NCBI GenBank assembly: GCA_964445815.1
Contig: CAYULW010000003.1
Location: forward strand, 372,001 to 436,000
Length of the DNA stretch: 64,000 bases
From: CAYULW01 sp964445815
Lineage (GTDB): Bacteria; Bacteroidota; Bacteroidia; Flavobacteriales_E; Vicingaceae
Reading direction: 5' to 3'
Shown here: positions 35,784 through 43,706 of the stretch, one piece after another
How the letters are laid out: every line of letters begins with the position of its first letter
How positions within the stretch are numbered: position 1 is the stretch's first letter
Program-made: the position numbers and the translations under genes
Notes under the pieces: generated by a model
What the model saw: only the letters and a program-made list of their open reading frames with translations
Database searches by the model: none
What the model was told of the DNA's origin: nothing

Positions 35784-36683
35784 CTAAAAAGGTAACGCTT
35801 CACCTTCTGACTGGGTTAAACTTCTATAGTGCTTTTGGATTAATTCCAGTATGGAAGAGTCCCGTTTATTTTCAATTTGACGTTGGTCTATGGATTTGAC
35901 CGGAGTCAATTCCCCCATAGTTCCTGTGGTGAATACTTCATCGGCATTGTACAGCTCGCTCAGACTGATATTGCGCTCAACAAAAGGAATATTATGATCT
36001 CTTGCAATATTCAGAACAATTGATCGCGTAACACCGGGAAGACAGGCTTCTGCCTTAGGGGTATGCAGTTGGCCATTTTTTAGCATAAAAATGTTGGTGG
36101 CATTGGTTTCTGCAACAAAACCATGATGATCAAGCATAATGGCATCGTCGGCACCTGCTAAATTGCCCTCAATTTTTGCAAGGATATTGTTGAGCAAATT
36201 GTTGTGATGAATCTTAGAGTCTAAGAATAGAGGTGAGTTTCTTCTCGTAGAAGCAGTGGCTAAAGTAATGCCACTCTGGTCATAAATCGGTTTCTTCCAT
36301 TCTGCCAAAACAATAAGCGTACAACCAAATTGGTTTAATCTGGGATCCATGCCAGAAGTGTACTTTAAACCTCTACTTAGTGTCAAGCGAATATGAGTTT
36401 CGTCTTTTTGTCCATTGGCTTTGAGCGTTTCAAAAATGGCTGATTGGATTGCTTCTTTGCCTGGAACATTCTCAAAGTGTAAAGATTTCGCAGATTCCTG
36501 TAATCTGTTCAAATGCTGTTCCAAACAAAAGATTTTGCCATCATAGACTCTTAAACCTTCCCAGACACCGTCACCACCTTGTACTATAGAATCGAAAACG
36601 GAAATTTTTGCTTCTGATCTTGGATACAATTGCTTGCCTATATAAACCTTAATGTCATCGTTTCTTGAGTCGTATTGTTGCAT
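35784..36683 (-). CDS. Class IV (branched-chain-type) aminotransferase
   Basis: A 299-residue PLP enzyme of fold type IV. GGDGVWEGLRVYDGKIFCLEQHLNRLQESAKSL (about 31-63) is the N-terminal signature. The Schiff-base lysine is in DSKIHHNNLLNNI (about 156), with ADDAIMLDHHGFVAETNATNIFML (about 177) and CLPGVTRSIVL near 215. The family includes branched-chain, D-amino acid and aminodeoxychorismate-converting enzymes, and the sequence does not settle which. The gene follows the sulfotransferase-like gene by 6 bases in the same direction and converges on mutB with only 7 bases between stops. Confidence 0.9.
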   Translation of the reverse strand: MQQYDSRNDDIKVYIGKQLYPRSEAKISVFDSIVQGGDGVWEGLRVYDGKIFCLEQHLNRLQESAKSLHFENVPGKEAIQSAIFETLKANGQKDETHIRLTLSRGLKYTSGMDPRLNQFGCTLIVLAEWKKPIYDQSGITLATASTRRNSPLFLDSKIHHNNLLNNILAKIEGNLAGADDAIMLDHHGFVAETNATNIFMLKNGQLHTPKAEACLPGVTRSIVLNIARDHNIPFVERNISLSELYNADEVFTTGTMGELTPVKSIDQRQIENKRDSSILELIQKHYRSLTQSEGEALPF

Positions 36684-36689
36684 GATAAT

Positions 36690-37400
36690 TTAGATTGCGT
36701 GTTGATTAAGTTCATTGTAAAAATAAAGGCATTCTTGATACAGCGATTCAAACCTTTGATCTAACTCGGGCTCTTGATGCACATGAGCTGTAAAGCCATT
36801 AGATTGATGAACATTCTTATACCAGTATTTTGCCCATACACCGTCTTCTTTTCTTGCTCCACTTTTCCAAGTTAACATCTGAGGTTCAAATTCGATATCA
36901 ATGGCTTCGCATAAGTTTTTGATATACTTTGAAGGATCTTCTAGGAGCTTAGCACTATTAATGACCGTACAATTTTTACCATTATCATCGAGGTATTTAT
37001 AAATGTGGTAACTGTCTTTTAAACCTAAATCATTGATATTAGGATTATCGATGACTTTAGCAAAGCTAGTGATCATGTTTTTTGGTGGTCGGATCAATAT
37101 GATATTAATATCAGGTAGAATAAAGTTTAAGTCCTTCTCTCTGAGGTGATGACTCATTTGTTTAAAGAAAACGTAAGAAGAGTCGTACTCTTTCAGAATG
37201 ACTTGTCTCAGAACTTTAGTATAGTCTGTTTCTTGTGCATCTAATATCTCTTCAAGTCCCGGATGTATAATTCCTGATGCTTTGAGATAGGCAGCATAAA
37301 AAGGTTCGTCAACAATTGTAGTATCCTGACGTTGAGCAAAGCTATACATTAAAGCAGTGCTGATATTTCGTGGGCTAGCCCAGAGATGAATCCTTTTCAC
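36690..37400 (-). CDS. Sulfotransferase-like P-loop protein
   Basis: A 236-residue protein. HLWASPRNISTALMYSFAQ at residues 5-23 corresponds to the 5'-phosphosulfate-binding loop of sulfotransferases. DEPFYAAYL (about 31) and INIILIRPPKNMITSFAKV (about 101, the 3'-phosphate-binding strand and helix, with RPP in place of the usual RNP/RDP) support the assignment. Proteins of this group often sit beside a class IV aminotransferase, as here (6-base gap). Whether it sulfates anything is unknown; some relatives may only bind nucleotides. The start codon is GTG at 37400. Confidence 0.78.
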   Translation of the reverse strand: MKRIHLWASPRNISTALMYSFAQRQDTTIVDEPFYAAYLKASGIIHPGLEEILDAQETDYTKVLRQVILKEYDSSYVFFKQMSHHLREKDLNFILPDINIILIRPPKNMITSFAKVIDNPNINDLGLKDSYHIYKYLDDNGKNCTVINSAKLLEDPSKYIKNLCEAIDIEFEPQMLTWKSGARKEDGVWAKYWYKNVHQSNGFTAHVHQEPELDQRFESLYQECLYFYNELNQHAI

Positions 37401-37440
37401 AAAACAAATAAAATCATAATCCGACGAATATAAATCAGCT

Positions 37441-37471
37441 AAAAAAAGCGCTACTCAAAAGAGTAACGCTT
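37441..37471 (-). terminator. Rho-independent terminator after the SRPBCC/GyrI-like gene
   Basis: On the minus strand, AAGCGTTACTC pairs with GAGTAGCGCTT around TTTT, with one mismatch, followed by a T run. It separates the SRPBCC/GyrI-like gene from the downstream sulfotransferase-like gene. Confidence 0.85.
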
Positions 37472-37497
37472 CATCTTTCCTTATAAAGGAGTTTTTC

Positions 37498-38508
37498 TTA
37501 TTGAACAGGATAATAGATGTGTGTTTCTACATCTGCACTATCCACAGTGGATGGGTCGTTGGCATAATACTCCCAACAAGGCCCAATAAACTCCAGATTG
37601 CTCGCCTTTGCATAATCATCAATGGCATAGTGCATGGCTTCCGATGCGCTATAATCGCCACGATGAATTCCTTTTATGTTTTTCCCTGCAGGAATTTCGC
37701 TTACCATTACTCTTCCACTCGCTTCTACCTCTCCTTCATATTTCAATGCAGCTTCTAAAATTACTTTTTCAGGTGAATAGTGGTGATACAATGCTAATGG
37801 CATATCTATTTGATTAGCGCCTTCATTTGCAGCTAAATAAATAGAGAGTTCACCATATAGTTCGCCGAGCTTAGCAGAAATACCATCTGCGGTACATGAA
37901 TCTTTAATAGAAACAATAGCCATAGGTTCAACTTCAATAATTTCCAGATTCATTGGATTAGCCACTTCATCAGACATCGCTTCAACGATACCTTTTAAGT
38001 CACTTAAACTTTGATCATAACTTTGTTCGATCATTGGTTTGAAAATGGCACTTTGTAATCTTCCGAAAAAGCCGGTCTTTGCACCTTCCATGTACCATGT
38101 GATCAATGTATTGCCATTCTCATCTTCTTCTAGAGTGAACCATGCATAATTGGTATCGGGCTCTTGATTGAATAGCATAGCAGATTTGAAATATTTATCT
38201 TGCTCAAGTTCAATAATTTCTTGAGAACCGCTTCCAACCATAGGATTTTTACTATCCCAAATGCTTTTAGCACCAACCTTATTCATTTCTCCTTCATAGC
38301 TCATGTCCATTGTGGTGTCCATTTTATGCCAAGCAGACCATTCTCCCCATGTTGTAAAATCTGAGATGACCTTAAAAACTTTGGCATTGCTTGAGTTGAT
38401 AGTTTTAGAACGTTCAACTTTTAGTTGGTCAGGTAGAGTTGCTGTGAATATAAGAAGGATAACGATCAATACTCCTAGTATTATCCCTATCCATTTTAAA
38501 ACTTTCAT
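37498..38508 (-). CDS. SRPBCC (polyketide cyclase-type) plus GyrI-like two-domain protein
   Basis: A 336-residue protein with an N-terminal membrane helix or signal anchor (about 5-25: WIGIILGVLIVILLIFTATL). An SRPBCC hydrophobic-pocket domain follows (about 30-180: VERSKTINSSNAKVFKVISDFTTWGEWSAWHKMD). The C-terminal GyrI-like/effector-binding domain (about 185-336) contains AIVSIKDSC, AGKNIKGIHRGDYSASEAMHYAIDDYAK and ETHIYYPV. Both domains bind small hydrophobic or polyamine-like ligands in other proteins. The ligand here is not known, and the anchor suggests a periplasmic location. It is followed by its own terminator, so it is probably a single-gene unit. Confidence 0.85.
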   Translation of the reverse strand: MKVLKWIGIILGVLIVILLIFTATLPDQLKVERSKTINSSNAKVFKVISDFTTWGEWSAWHKMDTTMDMSYEGEMNKVGAKSIWDSKNPMVGSGSQEIIELEQDKYFKSAMLFNQEPDTNYAWFTLEEDENGNTLITWYMEGAKTGFFGRLQSAIFKPMIEQSYDQSLSDLKGIVEAMSDEVANPMNLEIIEVEPMAIVSIKDSCTADGISAKLGELYGELSIYLAANEGANQIDMPLALYHHYSPEKVILEAALKYEGEVEASGRVMVSEIPAGKNIKGIHRGDYSASEAMHYAIDDYAKASNLEFIGPCWEYYANDPSTVDSADVETHIYYPVQ

Positions 38509-38572
38509 GTTATTGTATTTTAGATTAGTAGTAATTAATTAAAGACTAAAATAAAACAATTTTCCGTTTCGC

Positions 38573-38580
38573 TATATTTG
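38573..38580 (+). promoter_or_regulatory. Probable -7 promoter element (TATATTTG) for the AIM24-like gene
   Basis: Exact TAnnTTTG match, 19 bases before the ATG at 38600. It lies between divergent genes and would drive the AIM24-like, M23 peptidase and small membrane protein genes. Confidence 0.5.
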
Positions 38581-38599
38581 TTTTTAACAAAAAAGACAA

Positions 38600-39397
38600 A
38601 TGAATTCACACGAAATAGACTATAGAATATTTGGAGATGATATGCAATGTGTTGAAATTGAGTTGGATCCCAATGAAACTGTCATTGCAGAAGCAGGGGG
38701 TATGATGATGATGGAAGATCACATTGAAATGAATACCATTTTTGGTGATGGTTCAAAGAACGATAAGGGCATAATGAATAAATTATTTTCTGCGGGAAAG
38801 CGTGTATTGACGGGAGAAAGTTTGTTCATGACTACTTACACACATCGAGGCATTGGCAAAGGTAAAGTCACCTTTGCTGCACCTTATCCGGGGAAAATCA
38901 TACCCATGGACTTGCGAGAAAAGGGGGGACGATTAATTTGCCAGAAAGATGCATTTTTATGTGCGGCTAAAGGTGTTTCTGTGGGCATTGCATTTCAGAA
39001 GCGATTGGGAGTTGGGTTTTTCGGTGGAGAAGGCTTTATTATGCAAAAACTTGAAGGAGATGGTCTCGCCTTTTTACATGCAGGAGGAACGGTTGTTAAG
39101 AAAACATTGAGCCCCGGAGAAATACTAAATGTGGATACAGGATGTATTGTAGGAATGACATCTGATGTAGATTATGACATTAGATTCCAGAAAGGAATAC
39201 GCAATACCTTGTTTGGTGGAGAAGGTTTGTTCTTAGCGACCTTAAGAGGTCCCGGAGATGTGTGGATTCAGTCGATGCCTCTTAGCCGATTGGCAGATCG
39301 CATATATTCGCATGCGCCAAAAGCAGGAGGAAAGCGTAAGGGAGAAGGAAGCTTATTGGGTGGCATTGGAGATTTACTTGATGGAGATAACTTCTAA
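38600..39397 (+). CDS. TIGR00266/AIM24 family protein
   Basis: A 265-residue cytoplasmic protein with the conserved pattern of the AIM24/TIGR00266 family. It has VEIELDPNETVIAEAGGMMMMEDHIEMNT (about 18-46), LFMTTYTHRGIGKGKVTFAAPYPGKIIPMDL near 75, QKRLGVGFFGGEGFIMQKLEGDGLAFLHAGG near 131, and GLFLATLRGPGDVWIQSMPL near 212. The length is typical. The fold is a beta-rich barrel related to tryptophan RNA-binding attenuator-like assemblies; its molecular role is not established. There is no signal peptide. Confidence 0.92.
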   Translation: MNSHEIDYRIFGDDMQCVEIELDPNETVIAEAGGMMMMEDHIEMNTIFGDGSKNDKGIMNKLFSAGKRVLTGESLFMTTYTHRGIGKGKVTFAAPYPGKIIPMDLREKGGRLICQKDAFLCAAKGVSVGIAFQKRLGVGFFGGEGFIMQKLEGDGLAFLHAGGTVVKKTLSPGEILNVDTGCIVGMTSDVDYDIRFQKGIRNTLFGGEGLFLATLRGPGDVWIQSMPLSRLADRIYSHAPKAGGKRKGEGSLLGGIGDLLDGDNF

Positions 39398-39406
39398 CTT
39401 TCTGCT

Positions 39407-40417
39407 TTGATAAAGTTGAGATACATACTGTGTTTGTTTTTGTCATGTTATTTGAACCTCTCATATGCTTTAGATCTTGTTGGGGGCAAGAAAGATACTG
39501 TTAGGGCATTAGTGGTCTCTCAAACTGAAAATACTCGGGATTTAGAGTTATCTGATAAAACAGGGAAGGAGATCATTTCTTTGATTGATTCTCTATTAGA
39601 CCTTGAAAAAGTACCTACGCATTTAATCAAGGAAATCAATGACTATGCCGAGGAAAAAATATTGCAGCATGATTTCTACATTTCATTGACCGGATTTTAT
39701 GACAGTTCTGTTTATCCTTCTAATAGTTTTTATAAAAATTGGGACACATATAATTTGTATCCTTACAAAGAAGAATTGAGAAAAAATGATGGAGAAGTGA
39801 AGCTTGTCCTTCAAGATCAGGTTAATTTTTGTGAATTTAAAATGCCGATAAAAGGTTTAATCACATCTAATTTTGGATATAGAGATGGCAGAAATCACAA
39901 TGGAATGGACATTGATCTACAAGTTTGGGATCCGGTTGCTGCTTCATTTGATGGCATGGTAAGGATTGCCAGATATCATCCCGGATATGGAAGAGTCGTT
40001 GTCATTAGACACTATAATGGGTTGGAAACTCTATATGCACATTTACATCGCTTAAAAGTAAAACCGGGCGATGTAGTAGAAGCAGGAGAAATAATAGGTC
40101 TTGGAGGAAGTTCGGGGCGATCAACAGGTAGTCATCTGCACTTTGAAGTCAGGTTTAAAGGAAAACCGATTAACCCAAGAATACTTATTGATTTTAACCA
40201 CAATAAGCTAGTCAGCGATTCCATTAAACTCGTAAAAAACAAATGGTCTTATCAAGCCGTTCCATTAGGAATAGAGTACCACACCGTAAAAAGAGGAGAA
40301 CACTTGTATGGAATAGCAAAAAAATACGGTACAACAATTACTCAACTTTGCATGTTAAACGGCATAAGGAGAAATCGTCCTTTACGTGTTGGACAGAAAT
40401 TAAGAGTTGGTGTCTGA
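39407..40417 (+). CDS. M23 family metallopeptidase with LysM domain
   Basis: A 336-residue exported peptidoglycan hydrolase-like protein. The signal peptide is LRYILCLFLSCYLNLSYA. The start codon is TTG at 39407: there is no in-frame ATG in the signal region, and the upstream gene's stop lies in this frame just before it. The M23 domain (about 145-265) has the zinc ligands in NHNGMDID and GSHLHFEVRF, plus YAHLHRL. A LysM peptidoglycan-binding domain ends the protein (about 287-336: HTVKRGEHLYGIAKKYGTT). It may cut cross-links or, as for EnvC-like members, regulate other hydrolases, but the zinc ligands are intact. Confidence 0.93.
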   Translation: MIKLRYILCLFLSCYLNLSYALDLVGGKKDTVRALVVSQTENTRDLELSDKTGKEIISLIDSLLDLEKVPTHLIKEINDYAEEKILQHDFYISLTGFYDSSVYPSNSFYKNWDTYNLYPYKEELRKNDGEVKLVLQDQVNFCEFKMPIKGLITSNFGYRDGRNHNGMDIDLQVWDPVAASFDGMVRIARYHPGYGRVVVIRHYNGLETLYAHLHRLKVKPGDVVEAGEIIGLGGSSGRSTGSHLHFEVRFKGKPINPRILIDFNHNKLVSDSIKLVKNKWSYQAVPLGIEYHTVKRGEHLYGIAKKYGTTITQLCMLNGIRRNRPLRVGQKLRVGV

Positions 40418-40740
40418 TGTTTGTCAATATTAATGATCACCCTACGAACAGGAATAAAATGGTCTTTTATTTTAAAGATCGAAATAGAGCCAACTATTTT
40501 AAAAACATGCTTGTAGAAGAAAAGATCAAATTTGAAACTCAGATTGACACGGAAGGAGATCAAACCATTTATTTTGGTGTAATGAAATCAGATTTTGAAC
40601 GGGTAAAGCAGCTTAATTATTTAACTGAGGCTGCATTTAGGAAAAAGTTCATTCCCGATCCTGTTTTTAGATATGTTATAATCAGCATCTCTCTTATTGT
40701 CTTGGGTTTGGCTATAGCTGGAGCTATTTTAAGTCATTAA
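40417..40740 (+). CDS. Small C-terminal-anchored membrane protein of unknown function
   Basis: A 107-residue protein with a soluble, mixed-charge N-terminal part (MVFYFKDRNRANYFKNML) reminiscent of a ferredoxin-like signal-transducing fold. A hydrophobic helix lies near the end (about 85-103: YVIISISLIVLGLAIAGAI). The start at 40417 shares one base with the stop of the M23 gene (TGATG), which is normal coupling. A longer frame back to 40243 would overlap the LysM domain in another frame and is rejected. The family was not recognised. Confidence 0.7.
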   Translation: MFVNINDHPTNRNKMVFYFKDRNRANYFKNMLVEEKIKFETQIDTEGDQTIYFGVMKSDFERVKQLNYLTEAAFRKKFIPDPVFRYVIISISLIVLGLAIAGAILSH

Positions 40741-40757
40741 AATCTTTAGCAGTATTG

Positions 40758-40765
40758 TATCTTTG
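40758..40765 (+). promoter_or_regulatory. Probable -7 promoter element (TATCTTTG)
   Basis: Exact TAnnTTTG match. It ends 9 bases before the ATG at 40775 and supports that ATG over the upstream GTG at 40763, which overlaps the element. Confidence 0.5.
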
Positions 40766-40774
40766 TGGCCGATT

Positions 40775-41497
40775 ATGAAATACCTTTTTTGTTTAGTCTT
40801 TATCATTATTGCGGGTATTCCATTGATGGCTCAAGAAGATGTGCCAACTTTAGGCATCCAGTTTAAGCCGATTCTTAGTTCAGATATTATTGGTACTGGA
40901 CCACAAGAAGTTCAATCGGGAGAGATTAATTTTCGTGTCAATCCACGGAATGGCTATTCTTTCGGAATGTTGATCCGTCAGCAGATTACCGATCAGATTG
41001 CTTTAGAGTCGGGAATTAGCTACACTAAAAGAAATTTTGACTTAAGTATTCGAAATGATACTACAGGGTTTACTGGTGAGTCAGATTTTAGATACATTAT
41101 CTATGAAATTCCAATTACAGCATTGGTTTATGTTCAGGTTGGTCAGAATGCGTATTTGAGTAATGCATTGGGTTTGTCAATCAATTTTTTACCATCTGAC
41201 TGGGAGTCATTTGATACTTATTTTACCCATTTTTCTAATCGTCAGTCATGGATAGTGCCTAGTTTACTGGCTAATGTAGGTGCTGAGTTCAGAACCAGAG
41301 AAAGCGGAATTATTTATGCAGGATTATCCTTTCATTTACCATTTACCAATTTTACAAGAGCAGGAATAGGTTATCGGGAAGGGGATTTGGAGCTGGAATC
41401 AACTTCTTTTGATATGAGCGGAAATTATTTAACAATAGATTTAAGATACTATTTCCATGAGGATCCGGCGTGGAAACAAAAACGAGAACGACAATGA
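40775..41497 (+). CDS. PorT-like outer-membrane beta-barrel protein
   Basis: A 240-residue protein with a signal peptide (MKYLFCLVFIIIAGIPLMAQ) and alternating beta-strand patterns: GYSFGMLIRQQITDQIALESGISYTKRNFDLSI, IYEIPITALVYVQV and a final YLTIDLRYYFHEDP. This is the layout of the PF13568 outer-membrane barrels in Bacteroidota, of which PorT of the type IX secretion system is one; there is no evidence that this is PorT itself. The start at 40775 was preferred over GTG at 40763. The stop overlaps the next gene (ATGA). Confidence 0.8.
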   Translation: MKYLFCLVFIIIAGIPLMAQEDVPTLGIQFKPILSSDIIGTGPQEVQSGEINFRVNPRNGYSFGMLIRQQITDQIALESGISYTKRNFDLSIRNDTTGFTGESDFRYIIYEIPITALVYVQVGQNAYLSNALGLSINFLPSDWESFDTYFTHFSNRQSWIVPSLLANVGAEFRTRESGIIYAGLSFHLPFTNFTRAGIGYREGDLELESTSFDMSGNYLTIDLRYYFHEDPAWKQKRERQ

Positions 41498-42750
41498 TAA
41501 AATTTTTGAGAGCATGGCTGCTAGAGCGATTTCAAAATATAGGTCTAAACGACTTCTATGCTGAGTTCATTACGATAATCCTTCTTGTCATTTTTGTTGT
41601 TATTCTGGGTTGGATTATTGATAAAATAACGAGACAGATTCTCTTACGCACCTTTGTTAGTCTCGCGAAAAAAACAAAAACCGACTGGGATGATCTTTTG
41701 GTTGAAAACAAGGTGTTTGCGGCCATAGCTCATTTGGCCCCTGTTATTTTTATTTTCTATTTCATTCCGGGCATTTTTGATCATCATGAAACCATAGTTG
41801 ATTACTCTCGACGTTTGAGTGAGGTCGTTGTTATTATTGCCTCAATGGTGATCTTATTTCGTTTTCTCAATACCGTTAGAATGGTATTAGAACGGGTTGA
41901 AAACTTTAAGGATAAGCCTTTAAGAAGTTATTTTCAATTGACCAAAATCATTATCGGTATCATATTAGGGATATTGATATTAGCCATTTTAGCAGATCGA
42001 TCTATCATGTACTTTCTAAGTGCATTTGGAGCAATGACAGCGGTGGTTCTTTTGATATTCAGAGATACTCTATTGGGATTTATAGCGAGTATTCAATTAG
42101 CCGCCAACGATATGATCAGGGTAGGTGACTGGGTGCAAATGGATAAGTATGGTGCGGATGGTGATGTAATTGAGATCAACCTAACAACCGTTAAAGTTCG
42201 GAATTGGGACAAAACCATTTCTACTGTACCCACCTATTCTTTTATTTCAGATTCATTTAGAAACTGGCGAGGAATGGAAGAGACTGGTGCTCGTAGAATT
42301 GCTAGATCTGTATTCATTAATCAGAATTCGGTTAAATTTTGTACTGAAGAGATGATAGAGCGCTTTAAAAAGATTCATATCATAAAAAATTATATAGAGC
42401 AAAAGCAAGCTGATATAAAAGAATACAATGATCAAAACAACATTAATACTGATGAGGTATCGAATGGAAGAAGGATGACCAATCTGGGCACATTTCGGGC
42501 TTATTTGTTAGAATACATCAATAGACATCCTAAAGTCAATAAAGACCTAACCATACTAGTGAGGCAATTGGCACCCACTGAAAAGGGGATTCCTATCCAG
42601 ATCTATGCATTTTGCAATGATATTGCTTGGGTCAATTACGAGGCTGTTCAATCAGATATCTTTGATCATACTCTAGCCGTAATTCCACAATTTGATTTGG
42701 AAATATTCCAAAGCCCAAGTGGGGGTGATTTTAAACAATTAATAAAGTAG
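41494..42750 (+). CDS. Mechanosensitive ion channel of the MscS family
   Basis: A 418-residue inner-membrane protein with about five hydrophobic segments followed by a soluble domain. The pore-lining helix and following loop are seen around SIMYFLSAFGAMTAVVLLIFRDTLLGFIASIQLAANDMIRVGDWVQM, the MscS core at about 170-217. KVRNWDKTISTVPTYSFISDSFRNWRGM follows in the beta domain. The start is the ATG inside the previous stop (ATGA); an upstream GTG at 41470 is less likely. MscS channels open with membrane tension to release solutes under hypo-osmotic shock. Confidence 0.94.
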   Translation: MIKFLRAWLLERFQNIGLNDFYAEFITIILLVIFVVILGWIIDKITRQILLRTFVSLAKKTKTDWDDLLVENKVFAAIAHLAPVIFIFYFIPGIFDHHETIVDYSRRLSEVVVIIASMVILFRFLNTVRMVLERVENFKDKPLRSYFQLTKIIIGIILGILILAILADRSIMYFLSAFGAMTAVVLLIFRDTLLGFIASIQLAANDMIRVGDWVQMDKYGADGDVIEINLTTVKVRNWDKTISTVPTYSFISDSFRNWRGMEETGARRIARSVFINQNSVKFCTEEMIERFKKIHIIKNYIEQKQADIKEYNDQNNINTDEVSNGRRMTNLGTFRAYLLEYINRHPKVNKDLTILVRQLAPTEKGIPIQIYAFCNDIAWVNYEAVQSDIFDHTLAVIPQFDLEIFQSPSGGDFKQLIK

Positions 42751-43695
42751 TTAGAGTTTAAAACTCAGGTAACGTCTTGCACTTATTCTGAGACTTGAGT
42801 AGTTAAAGTCTTGAAAACCCTGCTGAAGTCTTAGAGTATAATCCATTTTCTTTGACCTTGAAGAGGATAACTCAAAACGATAAACAGCCGACTGATCACC
42901 ATTCCCAATATAGCCTTTATATCCCCCAAAAGATTGTTTCAGTCGCCATTGTCGACCTTGAAGTTCAACTCCTCCGCCATAGACCAGTGCATCATTTTGA
43001 AAATAAGCATCATCAAAAGTCTGCCATGCAAAGAAACCAATCTGCACAAAGGGACGCCAAGTCTTTAATAACTTGAAGTTATTTACTTTAAGTGATTTGC
43101 CGGCAGAGATATCAAAAAAGTAGGCAGGAGCATCGGTATACCTGGCACTTGATAGTTTTGAGCCGGAAGCTGTTTTAAAATTAAGAGTTAGCAGGAGGTC
43201 AGGAAACTTCTTGTCTTGTTCAATTAATTGAATGTAAGTGCTAAAATATAGGTCACCTCCGGCAATACCACTTCCATCCCTGTTTCTTGCCCTTCTTAAG
43301 TCTCTGATTATCGTATCCATTTGATAGTATTCTAATGGAACCATGCTCAACCTAAGTCCGACCCTGGGTGTATAAAGCGGAATGTAAAACTCCGTGTAAA
43401 TATTTTGGGTTTGATCTCCTGTAATTTGATGATGTTCTATAGCAAAATCAACATAGCTGGAATCGGGATTTTTTCCTGTTTTTACTTCAGGAACCGGAAG
43501 CGCATTAGGCCCCATAAACCCGGGAGAGAGGATGATGTATTTGTGCCAATGGGTGACCCCATCCCAGTTGACATTGTTATTCCACCATGAATAATCAATC
43601 TGGGCATTTGAGCTAAACGCACAATAACTCATGCACAGAAATAAGCACCATTGTTTATTTCGTCTCTTTTGATTTTTAAACTTTAAAAAAGTCAA
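42751..43695 (-). CDS. Probable outer-membrane protein of unknown function
   Basis: A 314-residue protein with a basic N-terminus, a short hydrophobic stretch (WCLFLCMSYCAFSSNAQ) that looks like a signal peptide, and a series of amphipathic strands ending in SLRISARRYLSFKL. WWNNNVNWDGVTHWHKYIILSPGFMGPNALPVP near residue 37 is a striking aromatic-rich segment. The first codon is TTG at 43695; the only ATG in the signal region would cut it short. The gene abuts the MscS stop convergently and follows the TPR membrane protein by 11 bases. No family was recognised, but beta-barrel character is likely. Confidence 0.6.
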   Translation of the reverse strand: MTFLKFKNQKRRNKQWCLFLCMSYCAFSSNAQIDYSWWNNNVNWDGVTHWHKYIILSPGFMGPNALPVPEVKTGKNPDSSYVDFAIEHHQITGDQTQNIYTEFYIPLYTPRVGLRLSMVPLEYYQMDTIIRDLRRARNRDGSGIAGGDLYFSTYIQLIEQDKKFPDLLLTLNFKTASGSKLSSARYTDAPAYFFDISAGKSLKVNNFKLLKTWRPFVQIGFFAWQTFDDAYFQNDALVYGGGVELQGRQWRLKQSFGGYKGYIGNGDQSAVYRFELSSSRSKKMDYTLRLQQGFQDFNYSSLRISARRYLSFKL

Positions 43696-43706
43696 TATTT
43701 TGATGA

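Noticed and set aside
35796..37471. Repeated GTAACGCTTCA at two places
   Set aside because: The match is short; one copy lies inside a terminator arm and the other in a coding end. I see no larger shared unit.
40243..40416. Extended N-terminus of the small membrane protein
   Set aside because: The extension overlaps the LysM domain of the M23 gene in another frame; the ATG at 40417 overlaps the upstream stop, as is normal here.
42754..42767. GAGTTT/AAACTC hairpin after the MscS gene as terminator
   Set aside because: The stem is six bases with almost no loop and no T run; it also lies within the coding end of the convergent gene.
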